From contig JAOSJO010000022.1 of the NCBI GenBank assembly GCA_027494055.1, forward strand, positions 248,001 to 312,000: DNA of 64,000 nt, in the 5' to 3' direction. The stretch's first letter is position 1. Every line of letters starts with the position of its first letter. The DNA comes from Anaerolineae bacterium. GTDB lineage: Bacteria > Chloroflexota > Anaerolineae > Aggregatilineales > JAFGMM01. Positions 35,603 through 43,383 of this stretch are shown here, piece after piece. Below the pieces are notes generated by a model, which searched no databases, was not told where the DNA came from, and saw only the letters and a program-made list of their open reading frames with translations. The position numbers were made by a program, and so were the translations under genes.

Positions 35603-36145
35603 CGCCACCTCCTGTGATTCGTCCGGCGCACACGCCCCGCCGCGCGCGGTCCACGCGCGGCTATCGACAAGAGGCTCAAGCCCCTTGTCAGGGTTGTTTG
35701 TAGTCGCCAGCCTGAACAGGCTCACCTGCCGCCCGAAGAACGGCTGGTTGACCAGCGACACCCCGGTCAGCACATTGCGCACCGTGCGCCCGTCGTAGTC
35801 GATTGGCCCCCAGACCACCTCCGGGCTGAGGTAGCGGAAGGCCCCCTCCGCCAGCAGGCGCAGGCCGCGCACGTTCCAGCGGATGCGACCCCACAGCCCG
35901 TCGGGGCGCGCCTCCAGCGCCGCCAGGTCGCCGACCTTGCCCGCCGTGTCGTCGTGCGCGCGCGTCACCGGGATGCCCGTCTCCGGGATGCGCCCGAAGT
36001 GCGCCGCCATCTCGCGCACCATCGCCGGCGTGACCGTCACGCGCCGCCCGAAGCGGGCGAACGTCCCCACCGGCAGGATGCGCAGCCAGCCGTCCGCCCA
36101 TCCCGGCGTCAGGCCAAACCGTTCGATCAGTCGCACGCCCTGCAT
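35123..36145 (-). CDS. Phage head maturation protease with scaffold domain (Mu I-like)
   Basis: The 340-residue protein matches the Mu I/protease pattern: GWADGWLRILPVGTFARFGR at the start, IPVTRAHDDTAGKVGDLAAL, GAFRYLSPEVVW (probable catalytic Ser in the YxSP motif) and VLTGVSLVNQPFF. After about residue 190 it becomes a long helical, charged segment typical of scaffolds. AAAGGAGGTGG lies just before the ATG at 36145. The protease would cut scaffold and capsid arms during head maturation. The frame is intact. Confidence 0.75.
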   Translation of the reverse strand: MQGVRLIERFGLTPGWADGWLRILPVGTFARFGRRVTVTPAMVREMAAHFGRIPETGIPVTRAHDDTAGKVGDLAALEARPDGLWGRIRWNVRGLRLLAEGAFRYLSPEVVWGPIDYDGRTVRNVLTGVSLVNQPFFGRQVSLFRLATTNNPDKGLEPLVDSRAWTARGGACAPDESQEVAMNESTNEAAERGLLDRLLARLVARLWPQGAEAEVQARLDELEAAQAERAQMERFGALEAYGLGRDWVERLARVAQFDAALADDLAARFRALLAQNAQAALFEEIGATGAEVAGPVERFNAAVRASMQTYGLDYAAAGRKVAAEQPALYREYQEAVTNRL

Positions 36146-36216
36146 TCCACCTCCTTTGCCACTCAGGCGTAACCTCGGATGATGCCTATCACGCAGATTG
36201 AGAATCTTGATTCGCG

Positions 36217-37389
36217 TTATTCGCGGTCCATCGGCGCGGGCGCGTGGATCAGCGACCGCACCCACGCCTCCAGCCCTGCGTCGTCATGGACCACGCCGGC
36301 GCGCGCCATCCGTTCGAGAAAAGCCCCGATCTCGTCGAGCTGAAGGGGGTTGAGCGCGCTGCGCCGCAGCGCCACGCCGCCGGCCGGCAGCCCGTTCAGG
36401 TCGAGCAGCCGGTGGACGGCAAAGCGCGTGAACGTGTCGGCGATGATGTCGGCGAAGGCGCTGACCGCCGATGCAAAGAGCGCGGCCTGCGTGCGCGCCA
36501 GCGCCAGGCTGCCGGTGTGCTCCAGCCCCAGCATGAGGAACTGCGCGAGCACGCTCAGCGCCATGCGCATCTCGTAGCGCACGATCACGCGGTTGGCGTC
36601 AATCGCGCGCTGGCCCGCCCCGCCCGCCAGGCTGAAGCCCCAGCCCGGCGGCACGAGCACGCCGGCCTCCTCGTCGTTGCGCACGCGCCGCAACAGCGCC
36701 TCGGCGGCGGCGCGGTCGGCGCTGCCCTCGCTGAGGTCCGCGCCCTCCGGCGGCTGGAGCACCGGCAGGCCGCACAGGTCGCGCTCCACGCCAATCGCCT
36801 CGATCTCGCGCAGGTTGCGCGCGAAGTAGTAGCTCGTGTACGCCGCGCGCAGGATCGAGCGGCCCTCCGGGTTGCCCTGCTCCAGCCGCGTGCGGTAGAG
36901 CACGCTCTTCTCGATGGGGATGGTCACCGGCTCGTAGCGCGGCGGGCACACCTGCACCATGCCGCGAATCCCGCCCTGCGCGTCCAGGTCCCAGCGGTGG
37001 AGCGTGTTCTGCCCCCGGATGGCGAACTTCCGCCAGCCCACGCGGCCATCGGCGCGCCGCCTGTACACGATCTCGAACCACGACCAGCCAAACGGCAGCA
37101 TCGTCAGCGCCTCCGAAAGGTGGTCGTTCCAGGTGTGGCTCATGTCGCCGAGGCACTGCGCGACGAAGTCGGCGCGCGCGTCGCCGCGCGGCTCGACGTA
37201 CCAGTCCAGCGCGCGGATGCTCTGCTCGATGGCGAAGAGCGTCGCGCCGATGATGGGGTCGTTCAGGCGCATCTCGTTGAACGCCCGGTAGCGCGCCGCG
37301 CCCTGCAGCTCGCGGATCGGGTCGGCGTGGGGGCGTCCGCCCCACACCGGCAGCCCGCTCCGCCCGATTTCGGTGAAATGATCGGCCAT
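36217..37389 (-). CDS. Phage portal protein, Mu gp29 (DUF935)-like
   Basis: The 390-residue protein should form the dodecameric portal through which DNA enters the head. It begins TEIGRSGLPVWGG and has LNDPIIGATLFAIEQSIRAL and FGWSWFEIVYRRR, which are characteristic of the Mu gp29-like family. Later segments include EGRSILRAAYTSYYFARNL and GLEHTGSLALARTQAALF. GAGAGGAGG lies before the ATG at 37389. It follows the large terminase by 35 nt. The frame is intact. Confidence 0.78.
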   Translation of the reverse strand: MADHFTEIGRSGLPVWGGRPHADPIRELQGAARYRAFNEMRLNDPIIGATLFAIEQSIRALDWYVEPRGDARADFVAQCLGDMSHTWNDHLSEALTMLPFGWSWFEIVYRRRADGRVGWRKFAIRGQNTLHRWDLDAQGGIRGMVQVCPPRYEPVTIPIEKSVLYRTRLEQGNPEGRSILRAAYTSYYFARNLREIEAIGVERDLCGLPVLQPPEGADLSEGSADRAAAEALLRRVRNDEEAGVLVPPGWGFSLAGGAGQRAIDANRVIVRYEMRMALSVLAQFLMLGLEHTGSLALARTQAALFASAVSAFADIIADTFTRFAVHRLLDLNGLPAGGVALRRSALNPLQLDEIGAFLERMARAGVVHDDAGLEAWVRSLIHAPAPMDRE

Positions 37390-37424
37390 AAGCCTCCTCT
37401 CGTTCCCAAGCCGTGCGCCGGCCG

Positions 37425-38796
37425 TCAGAACTTCCGCCAGCGCGACCCCTGCTGCGTGTCCGCAAGCACGAAGCCCGCCGCCGCCCGGTCCATGCTGTTG
37501 AGCAGGTAGCGCAGCGCGTCCATGCCGTGGTCGTGCACCTTGACCGGGCGCTCGTGCACCGGCCGGCCGTCCTCGCTGCGCGGCCACCGGTAGAAGCTGA
37601 ACTCGTCGGCGGTGCAGGCCGGCGCATACCGGCGGCCCCCGGTCACGGGGTCGGTGGTCAGGCGCGGGTCGCGCTCGACGAGGGCGCTGCGGAAGAAGTA
37701 GAGGCGCGGCGGCTGTCCGGCGTCGCCCAGCCACGCGCGCACCGTCTGCAGGCCGTTGAGCAGGTCCTTGTCCGCCGGGGCGGTGTACACCCCGTGCGCG
37801 TGGAGTTCGGCGCGGGCGGCGGCGTCGTGATCGGCGTAGGTGGCGATGATGCGCTCGCCCGCGCTCAGCCGCGCGATCTGTGCGGCCAGCTCGGCCACGC
37901 GCCGCCGCGTGTGGTAGACCTCGCGGTAGATCACCAGCGACCCCTCTGGCGCGGGCGCGCCGGCCCCGACCTCGCACGCCCACAGGCACACGAACGGGTT
38001 CTGGTAGCCGAAGTCCACCGCGCGCCAGCGCCGCCAGTCCGGGGGGAGCGGGAAGGGGTCGATGATGTGCGTCAGCGGGTCGAAGTTGTCGTACACCAGC
38101 CCCTCCAGGCCCACCCAGCGCCCCAGCACGAACCGCTCGTAGAACGGCCCGGTGAAGGTCTCCAGGCGGGCCCGGTAGTCGGGGGGCAGGTAGGGGTTGT
38201 CGAACGTGCGCGCGGCGACCACCGCGCAGCCTTCAGGCTTCTGCACGAAGAAGCGCTGGTAGATCCAGTGGCCGGGGGTGGCGCGGGTTGCACGCGCCAA
38301 AGAGCTGCCGCTGCTTGAGGCCGGGCAGGTCCAGCCGCAGCCGGCCCTGGAGCAACAGCCAGTCGTCGCGTTCGAGTTCCTCCGCCTGGTCCACCGCCGC
38401 CCAGCCCAGGTTCAGGCTGTTGATCCACCCCCGGTTTTCGCCAAACAGGCCGCCGTACAGGATCTCGGACCCGTTGATGAGGCGCACCGTGCGCTGCGAC
38501 CGCTCGTGGCGCGCGATGTGGTCCGGGGGCAGGCAGGGGCCGAGCGCGCCGTCGCCGTCGAGCAGCGTGCGGAGCGTGGTCGCGCGCAGCGCCACTTCCG
38601 TCTTGCGGCAGAGCAGCCCCCGGTTGCCGGGGTGCTCCAGGCTCAGCCTGACCGCCTTGTCGCACAGGGCGCGCGTCTTGCCCGCGCCGAACGCGCCGCT
38701 AAACATCACTTCCGCCGCCTCGCTGTCGATGAAGGTCGCCTGCGCCTTCAGGTGGCGGCGGCGGATCGTCGTCCGGTGGTGTGTCATATCGTTCAT
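37425..38796 (-). CDS. terL: Phage terminase large subunit (one frameshift)
   Basis: The packaging motor protein of about 456 residues has an ATPase domain with Walker A FSGAFGAGKTRAL and a Walker B-like WAAVDQAEELE (residues DQAEE in place of the usual DEAxE). The RNase H-like nuclease domain has VDFGYQNPF, YADHDAAARAEL and HDHGMDALRYLLN, which hold the metal-binding Asp residues. The frame changes near 38,280; the repaired junction reads FGACNPATPGHWIYQRFF. The ATG at 38796 overlaps the small-subunit gene by 98 nt, which is long, so a later start near 38,787 or an indel in the upstream tail is possible. Confidence 0.82.
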
Positions 38797-39223
38797 AGAC
38801 CAGCAGCGGCGGCAGCTCCTTCTGTGATTGGCCCTCCACCTTGCGCGTCGCCGGCTTGCCGAAGATGCGGTCCAGGATGTCGCGCGCGGCCAGGCGGTCG
38901 GCCTCGTCGAGCAGCCGCCGGTAGGCCTCGACCGCGTCCGGCAGCAGGGGGAGCAGGGTGCGTGCGAAGTCCGGCGCGTCGGCGTGGCCCGGCGACGCGC
39001 GGCCTGGCCGGGCGGGCAGCGCGGGGTCGATGTCGTGCAGCCGCGCGCGCATCACGTCCAGCATGGCCGGCCACCAGGCTTCCTGCTCGCGGCGGCGGCC
39101 CGTCCGCGCGCTGAACCCGGCCAGGCGGGACGCCTCGCGCACCGGGACGCCCAGCGCCCGGCACACCAGGTACAGCAGGGTGGGCAGGCCGTACTTCTGG
39201 AGAACTTCGTCAAGCGTGCTCAT
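38699..39223 (-). CDS. Phage terminase small subunit-like protein
   Basis: The 174-residue protein lies first in the operon. It contains VPVREASRLAGFSARTGRRR, which can form a helix-turn-helix for recognising packaging-site DNA, and a helical AVEAYRRLLDEADRLAARDI segment for oligomerisation. The acidic, Pro-rich tail overlaps the start of terL. The ATG at 39223 follows AGGAATG. The family assignment rests mainly on position and on the HTH-like element. Confidence 0.55.
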   Translation of the reverse strand: MSTLDEVLQKYGLPTLLYLVCRALGVPVREASRLAGFSARTGRRREQEAWWPAMLDVMRARLHDIDPALPARPGRASPGHADAPDFARTLLPLLPDAVEAYRRLLDEADRLAARDILDRIFGKPATRKVEGQSQKELPPLLVYERYDTPPDDDPPPPPEGAGDLHRQRGGGSDV

Positions 39224-39240
39224 CCATCATTCCTGACGCG

Positions 39241-39352
39241 CGATAGGGACGCCGCAGGGCAGCGCTCGCCATCGCGGCTGCTGACGAGGCCGACCTTGAT
39301 CGCTGCGGGCGGGTTTCGTCGCTCGTGGCTGCCCTACGGCCTGCACCTATCG
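39241..39352. other. Long hairpin in the leader, next to terS
   Basis: CGATAGG (39,241-39,247) pairs perfectly with CCTATCG (39,346-39,352), and GCCGCAGGGCAGC (39,251-39,263) pairs with GCTGCCCTACGGC (39,328-39,340) with one mismatch. The loop is about 64 nt. It lies between the leader terminator and the small terminase gene. It could be a structured RNA leader or a packaging-site element, since cos/pac sites usually lie next to terS. Confidence 0.6.
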
Positions 39353-39361
39353 GCGCGGAAC

Positions 39362-39402
39362 AAAAAACCCGGCAACCTCCCCTGTAGGGGAAAGTTGCCG
39401 GG
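39362..39402 (-). terminator. Intrinsic terminator in the phage leader
   Basis: On the minus strand CCCGGCAAC and GTTGCCGGG form a strong stem (with inner CCCC/GGGG pairing) followed directly by six T. It is a textbook intrinsic terminator lying between the promoter at 39,464-39,492 and the first phage gene. Confidence 0.85.
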
Positions 39403-39457
39403 TGCTCCACGGTCCCGGCGTCGCCGGCCTTGCGCCGGCAGCGCGCTCTCTCACACT
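39362..39457 (-). ncRNA. Predicted ~96-nt leader or small RNA
   Basis: The promoter and terminator define a transcript of about 96 nt with no plausible coding frame. Its 5' part contains GCCGGCGCAAGGCCGGC and GCCGGG elements. GCCGGG can pair with the CCCGGC that forms the left arm of the terminator, so competing hairpins are possible. It may be an attenuator for the phage operon or an independent small RNA. It matches no RNA family that I recognise. Confidence 0.5.
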
Positions 39458-39463
39458 GCACGC

Positions 39464-39492
39464 ATTATAGAACATAAGTTCTAGTGAGTCAA
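39464..39492 (-). promoter_or_regulatory. Strong sigma-70-type promoter of the phage operon leader
   Basis: On the minus strand TTGACT and a perfect TATAAT are separated by 17 nt. Transcription would begin near 39,457 and run into the leader terminator, then the terminase genes. Confidence 0.8.
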
Positions 39493-39574
39493 GTTAGGAT
39501 TGGGTTTGAAAACCGGCGCATCCGGGGTTTGCAGACAGGGCGTGCCAGAACCCACGGTATCGCCACATCCGGAG

Positions 39575-39603
39575 GTAGGGGCGACCCGCCGGGTCGCCCC
39601 TAC
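39575..39603. repeat. Palindromic repeat, GTAGGGGCGA family
   Basis: Perfect 14-bp arms, GTAGGGGCGACCCG and its complement, around one C. Related to the element at 25,212-25,238 and the partial copy near 25,032. The surrounding 39,493-39,732 holds no gene; a half-copy of the AGCTCCC palindrome (CTCCCTGGGAGCT) lies near 39,677-39,690. Confidence 0.85.
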
Positions 39604-39732
39604 TCGTGGAGTCATCATGTCCTACGGACACAGTGAAGGGTGAAACACAAAGGCATAGCGCATTGCTTCCCATACCTCCCTGGGAGCTACGAGAAGTTGC
39701 CCCGATCTTGGAATGCACCCTCAACAGGGCGC

Positions 39733-39760
39733 TTGACACGCACACAAATCGTGGTAGAAT
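39733..39760 (+). promoter_or_regulatory. Promoter of the membrane protein / winged-helix regulator pair
   Basis: A perfect TTGACA and TAGAAT spaced by 16 nt lie 65 nt before the gene. It diverges from the phage leader promoter. Confidence 0.75.
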
Positions 39761-39768
39761 GATTGCAG

Positions 39769-39791
39769 ACTGGTTTGTATCACAAACCGGT
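39769..39791 (+). promoter_or_regulatory. Palindromic operator downstream of the promoter
   Basis: ACTGGTTTGT and ACAAACCGGT form ten-base arms (one mismatch) around ATC, just after the transcription start expected from the promoter. This is a good position for repression by the winged-helix protein encoded second in the operon. Confidence 0.6.
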
Positions 39792-39824
39792 TTATCCCAT
39801 AAGGGTGTGTAAGGAGCGCCAACA

Positions 39825-40478
39825 ATGGGCAACGACATCGACCGGATTGAGCAGCGTGTCTTCCGCTACTGGTACGAGGACGGCCTGGCCGAAATCGCCG
39901 CCGGCTGCATCTTCCTGCTGGCCGGCATCCTCCTCTTGATCGCAAACGCGGCCTTTGGGCCGCCCGACCCCGCTGCGGACCTCGCTGGCGACGCCGTTCC
40001 TCGCGGTCGGCCTGATTGCCCTGGTCGCCTTCGGCGGGGTCGGCATCTTCAACGCGATCAAGCGCGTCAAGAGCCGCGTCACGCACCCGCGCACGGGCTA
40101 CGTCGCCTACCGCCGCGAGCCGGGCGAGTATGGGAAAGGCCTCTCCAAAGTGACGACGTTCTTCCTGATTGCCTTCTTCCTGGGGCTGGCGGTTGCGCCC
40201 CCGCGCTTGAGGCGAAACTGAATTCCGCGCCGGCGTTCGCCGGGCCGCTCCTGGGCGTCATCCTGGTTTACCTGGGGTACCGGCTGGGCCTGCGCCGCTT
40301 CTACGCGCTCGCGGCGGTCTCTGCGGCGGCCGGCCTGGGCGCGGCGCTCGCCGACCTCGGCGACGTCCTCGGCATCGTGGCTTTCTTCGGCGTCATGGGC
40401 GTGGCGCTGGCGCTGTCCGGCACGGCGGTCCTGTTCACCTACCTGAACCGGCACCCCACCTCCGGGGAGGGCGCGTGA
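39825..40478 (+). CDS. Polytopic membrane protein paired with a winged-helix regulator (two frameshifts)
   Basis: About 217 residues with an N-terminal cytoplasmic segment (MGNDIDRIEQRVFRYWYEDG) and five to six hydrophobic segments. The frame leaves near 39,970 and returns near 40,200; the middle portion in the alternate frame (FLAVGLIALVAFGGVGIFNA, then HPRTGYVAYRREPGEYGKG) clearly belongs to the same protein. AAGGAG precedes the ATG. Small membrane proteins of this kind are often paired with one-domain winged-helix regulators; the function is unknown. Confidence 0.65.
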   Translation: MGNDIDRIEQRVFRYWYEDGLAEIAAGCIFLLAGILLLIANAAFGPPDPAADLAGDAVPRGRPDCPGRLRRGRHLQRDQARQEPRHAPAHGLRRLPPRAGRVWERPLQSDDVLPDCLLPGAGGCAPALEAKLNSAPAFAGPLLGVILVYLGYRLGLRRFYALAAVSAAAGLGAALADLGDVLGIVAFFGVMGVALALSGTAVLFTYLNRHPTSGEGA

Positions 40479-40801
40479 TGGCCGACGAACTGCGCGACAT
40501 GATCGACATCGACCGCATCATCCACGAGCCGGCGCGCCTGGTCATCGTCACGATCCTCAACGCGGTGGAGCGCGCGGACTTCCTCTATTTGCAGCGCGAG
40601 ACCGGCCTTACCAAAGGCAACCTGTCGTCGCACCTGACACGGCTTGAGGACGCGGGTTACGTGACAATTGAGAAGACGTTCGAGGGCAAGACGCCGCGCA
40701 CCACCTGCCGCCTCACGGACCAGGGCCGCGCCGCCTTCAAGGCCTACCGCGAGCGCCTCCAGCGCGCCATCGACGCCGCGCCCGCGCCGCCCGATGCGTA
40801 G
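40478..40801 (+). CDS. Winged-helix transcriptional regulator
   Basis: The 107-residue protein consists of one winged helix-turn-helix domain: HEPARLVIVTILNAVERADF, then LQRETGLTKGNLSSHLTRLE as the HTH with recognition helix, and VTIEKTFEGKTPRTTCRLTD as the wing. It resembles the HTH_34 / MarR-ArsR-like group. The ATG shares its A with the stop of the upstream gene (TGATG), so translation is coupled. It likely binds the palindrome at 39,769-39,791 and controls its own operon. No metal or effector site is evident. Confidence 0.8.
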   Translation: MADELRDMIDIDRIIHEPARLVIVTILNAVERADFLYLQRETGLTKGNLSSHLTRLEDAGYVTIEKTFEGKTPRTTCRLTDQGRAAFKAYRERLQRAIDAAPAPPDA

Positions 40802-40818
40802 CGCCGCGCCGCCCGCGC

Positions 40819-41586
40819 CTATGCCTGACGGTATTGCAGCATGGACTCGACAAACCGGGCCAGGATGTGGGCGTTCGGCGTCCCAAAGAAGCGGAACCGC
40901 GCCGCCCTGTCCCGGCCATTGTTTCTGCTATCTTTGTAGCGCAGCGCCAGCGCGCCCCGGCGCAGGTCCCAGTCGTAGACATCGTTCCAGAGGACGGTCT
41001 TCCGCCCCTGCTGGATGCGGTCCTGGTTGATGACGATACTGCCAAACGGGATCGGCTTGCCGCGCTGGTAGGGGACCACGAAGGATTGCCACATCACTTC
41101 GGCGGTCTTCTCCTCCAGCAGCGCGCCGAGTTCGCGCGCCCGGCGCAGCTCGTGCCCCACGCTGAGGGCCGGCGCGCCCTTGACGTAAAGCGTGTAGCGG
41201 CCCGTGGCGTAGAGCGGCACGCCGAGGAGGCGGTAAACGCGCGTCGTGTCCTGCAACTCGGTGAAGCTGCTCCAGCGCCAGCGCCTCTCGCCCGTCCGGG
41301 AGATGAAGCGCACCCCCTGGCGGTAGACCACGACGCGCGGGTTGCGCGCCAGCGTCCGCGCCACCGAAAGCAACAGCCACAGCGCGCCCACAACCAGGAT
41401 GACCACCGCCGCAAGCGTGAGGAGGGCAAATGGCAGCGGGCCGTCGAACCCGCGCTGGACGGCCAGAAAGACCGCGAGCGCGATCATCACGGCGGCGAAG
41501 ATGACGCGCCGGATAATGCGGAACCAGTTGATGCCGTGCTCGCTGATCGGTTTTGGGCCTGTCGCGGACCGTGCGGACCTGTTCAT
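40819..41586 (-). CDS. Membrane protein with PH-like cytoplasmic domain (DUF6585-like)
   Basis: The 255-residue protein has a cytoplasmic N-terminus, two membrane helices (about residues 22-72) and a C-terminal domain with GVRFISRTGERRWRWSSFTE and KTVLWNDVYDWDLRRGALAL. The pairs of bent strands resemble PH-like DUF6585 domains. The ATG at 41586 follows GGGGGAGATC; a start 27 nt upstream is possible. It converges with the regulator gene, 17 nt apart. Function unknown. Confidence 0.55.
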   Translation of the reverse strand: MNRSARSATGPKPISEHGINWFRIIRRVIFAAVMIALAVFLAVQRGFDGPLPFALLTLAAVVILVVGALWLLLSVARTLARNPRVVVYRQGVRFISRTGERRWRWSSFTELQDTTRVYRLLGVPLYATGRYTLYVKGAPALSVGHELRRARELGALLEEKTAEVMWQSFVVPYQRGKPIPFGSIVINQDRIQQGRKTVLWNDVYDWDLRRGALALRYKDSRNNGRDRAARFRFFGTPNAHILARFVESMLQYRQA

Positions 41587-41737
41587 CTGATCTCCCCCTC
41601 GCTGCGCCTCCATGCCCTGAAGTTAGCACAAATCGGCGCTGAGAAAAAGCGCCGGGGCAGTGGCGAAGGGCATTTCGTCTCAAGGCCAGCAACGGATATA
41701 CTTACTGCCGGCAGGATAGCCAGAGGAGGGAGACACC

Positions 41738-43383
41738 ATGCGCGCAAAGTACCTCAGGCGCTCTGCGGCGGTCGCCGTTGTCGCCGCTATGCTGGCCGCC
41801 CTGTCGCTCGTGTTGGTCCCGGCGCGCGCTGCCGTGGCCGCCGAGTGGCGCGAAGACACGGAGGTGATCGTCGGCGCTGGCGAAGTGGTGGCCGGCGACC
41901 TCTTTGTCAACACGGACCTGCTGATTATCGAGGGGACGGTTCAGGGGGATGTGTTCGGCTACGCCTATGAAGCGCGCCTCCCCGGCACGGTCGAGGGCGA
42001 CGTGCTGCTTGTCGGTCACGAGCTGACCATAACCGGCGCGGTCAACGACGACGTCCGCGCGGCGTTCGTCGCGATGCGCCTCGTGGAGGGCGCGACGGTC
42101 CAGGGCGACTTCTTCGGCGCGGGGTTCGCGTTTGCGCTCGATGCGGAGAGCGCGGTGCAGGGCGACCTCGCGTATGTCGGCTATCAGGCCGACGTCGCAG
42201 GGAACGTGGAGGGCGATCTGCACGCCGATGTCGTGGCGCTGCGGGTGGCGGGCGCGGTCGCGGGGGCGGTTGACGCGCGCGTGCAGGCATACGGCGCGGT
42301 GAGCGGCTGGCCGCTGCGCTTCAGCCTGGAGACCCCGGTCGCGCTGCTGCCCGCCGGCCTTGAGGTGGCAGAGACCGCCTCGGTCGGGGGGACGTTCACG
42401 TACACCAGCGCGGAGGCGTTCCCGGTCTCCGAGCGGGCGGTGGCCGGCGAGATCACGTACCGCGAGGGCGCGTCGTTCTTCGGCCCGTCGCTCGTCAGCA
42501 CGGCCTACGGCGTCGTCAACTCGCTGGAGCAGCGCGGCTGGGCGGGGACGCTGGCCCTGGGCTGGCTGGCGCTGTTCGCCAGCCGCCTGCTGACGCTGTT
42601 GATCGTCGGGCTGGTGGTGACGTGGCGCGCGCCCCGGCTGCTGCGCCTGGCGTCCGCGCAGCTTCGCAAGCGGTCGATGGTCAGCCTGTTTATCGGGCTG
42701 GCGCTGCTCGTCGTGACGCCCTTCGCGCTGGCGGTGGTGGCGATTGTCCTCCTCTTTATCGTCGCCGTGCTCACGGCGGTGACGCTGGGCGGCCTCTCGG
42801 TGGCGGCGCTCTGGACCGGCCTGTTGAGCTTCGGCGCGCTGCTCACGGCGGCGTATCTCGCCTTTGGCTTCATCGCGCCGCTGGTCGTGGCGTTCGCCAT
42901 CGGCCAGTACGCGCTGCGCCGTCTCACCCAGGCCGCGCAGCCGAACCGCGTGGCGGCGATGCTGGTCGGCGTGGCGGGGTTTGTGATCCTCTGGCAGATC
43001 CCGATCTTTGGCGAGTGCTTCAACTGCCTGTCGGTGATGCTCGGCATCGGCGCGCTGTTCTTCTACTGGCGCAACCGGAACCGCGACCTTGAGGCGGAAG
43101 CCGATACCTCGCTGGCCTGGCTGGCGGGCGAACCGGAGCCGGCCTACACCGGGGAACCCGCCGCGCCGGAAGCGCCCACCGTTTCTGAGGCCCCTGCGGT
43201 TGCAGAGGCCCCTGCCGAACTAGCCCCCCGGCTGTTCAGACGCCGGACATCGAAATTGGCGCGGAAGCCCCGCAGGAACGCGATGAGGCGGAAGCGCCGC
43301 CGCCCGACGAGGCCCCCAACGAGGCCCCCGACGGGGCCGGCGAACCTGAAGCGCCGGAGGACGCGCCCGACCAGGACGACTAA
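41738..43383 (+). CDS. Bactofilin-like polymer-forming domain with membrane region (one frameshift)
   Basis: About 548 residues after repair. A signal-type helix (residues about 10-35) is followed by repeated short strands typical of a bactofilin-like beta-helix (GDVFGYAYEARLPGTVEGDV, then ITGAVNDDVRA). Four to five membrane helices follow (about residues 270-430) and an acidic Pro-rich tail. The frame breaks in a six-C run (43,224-43,229); one more C gives PDIEIGAEAPQERDEAEAPP and a TAA at 43,381. AGAGGAGGGAG precedes the ATG. The beta-helix would face outside the cytoplasm here, unlike classical cytosolic bactofilins. Confidence 0.65.

Noticed and set aside
39362-39457. Resemblance of the leader segment (GGGACC then CCCGGCAAC) to a SAM riboswitch or T-box
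   Set aside because: The CCCGGCAAC is the arm of the terminator, and I find neither the flanking P1/P2 helices and kink-turn of a SAM riboswitch nor the TGGxACC T-box motif.
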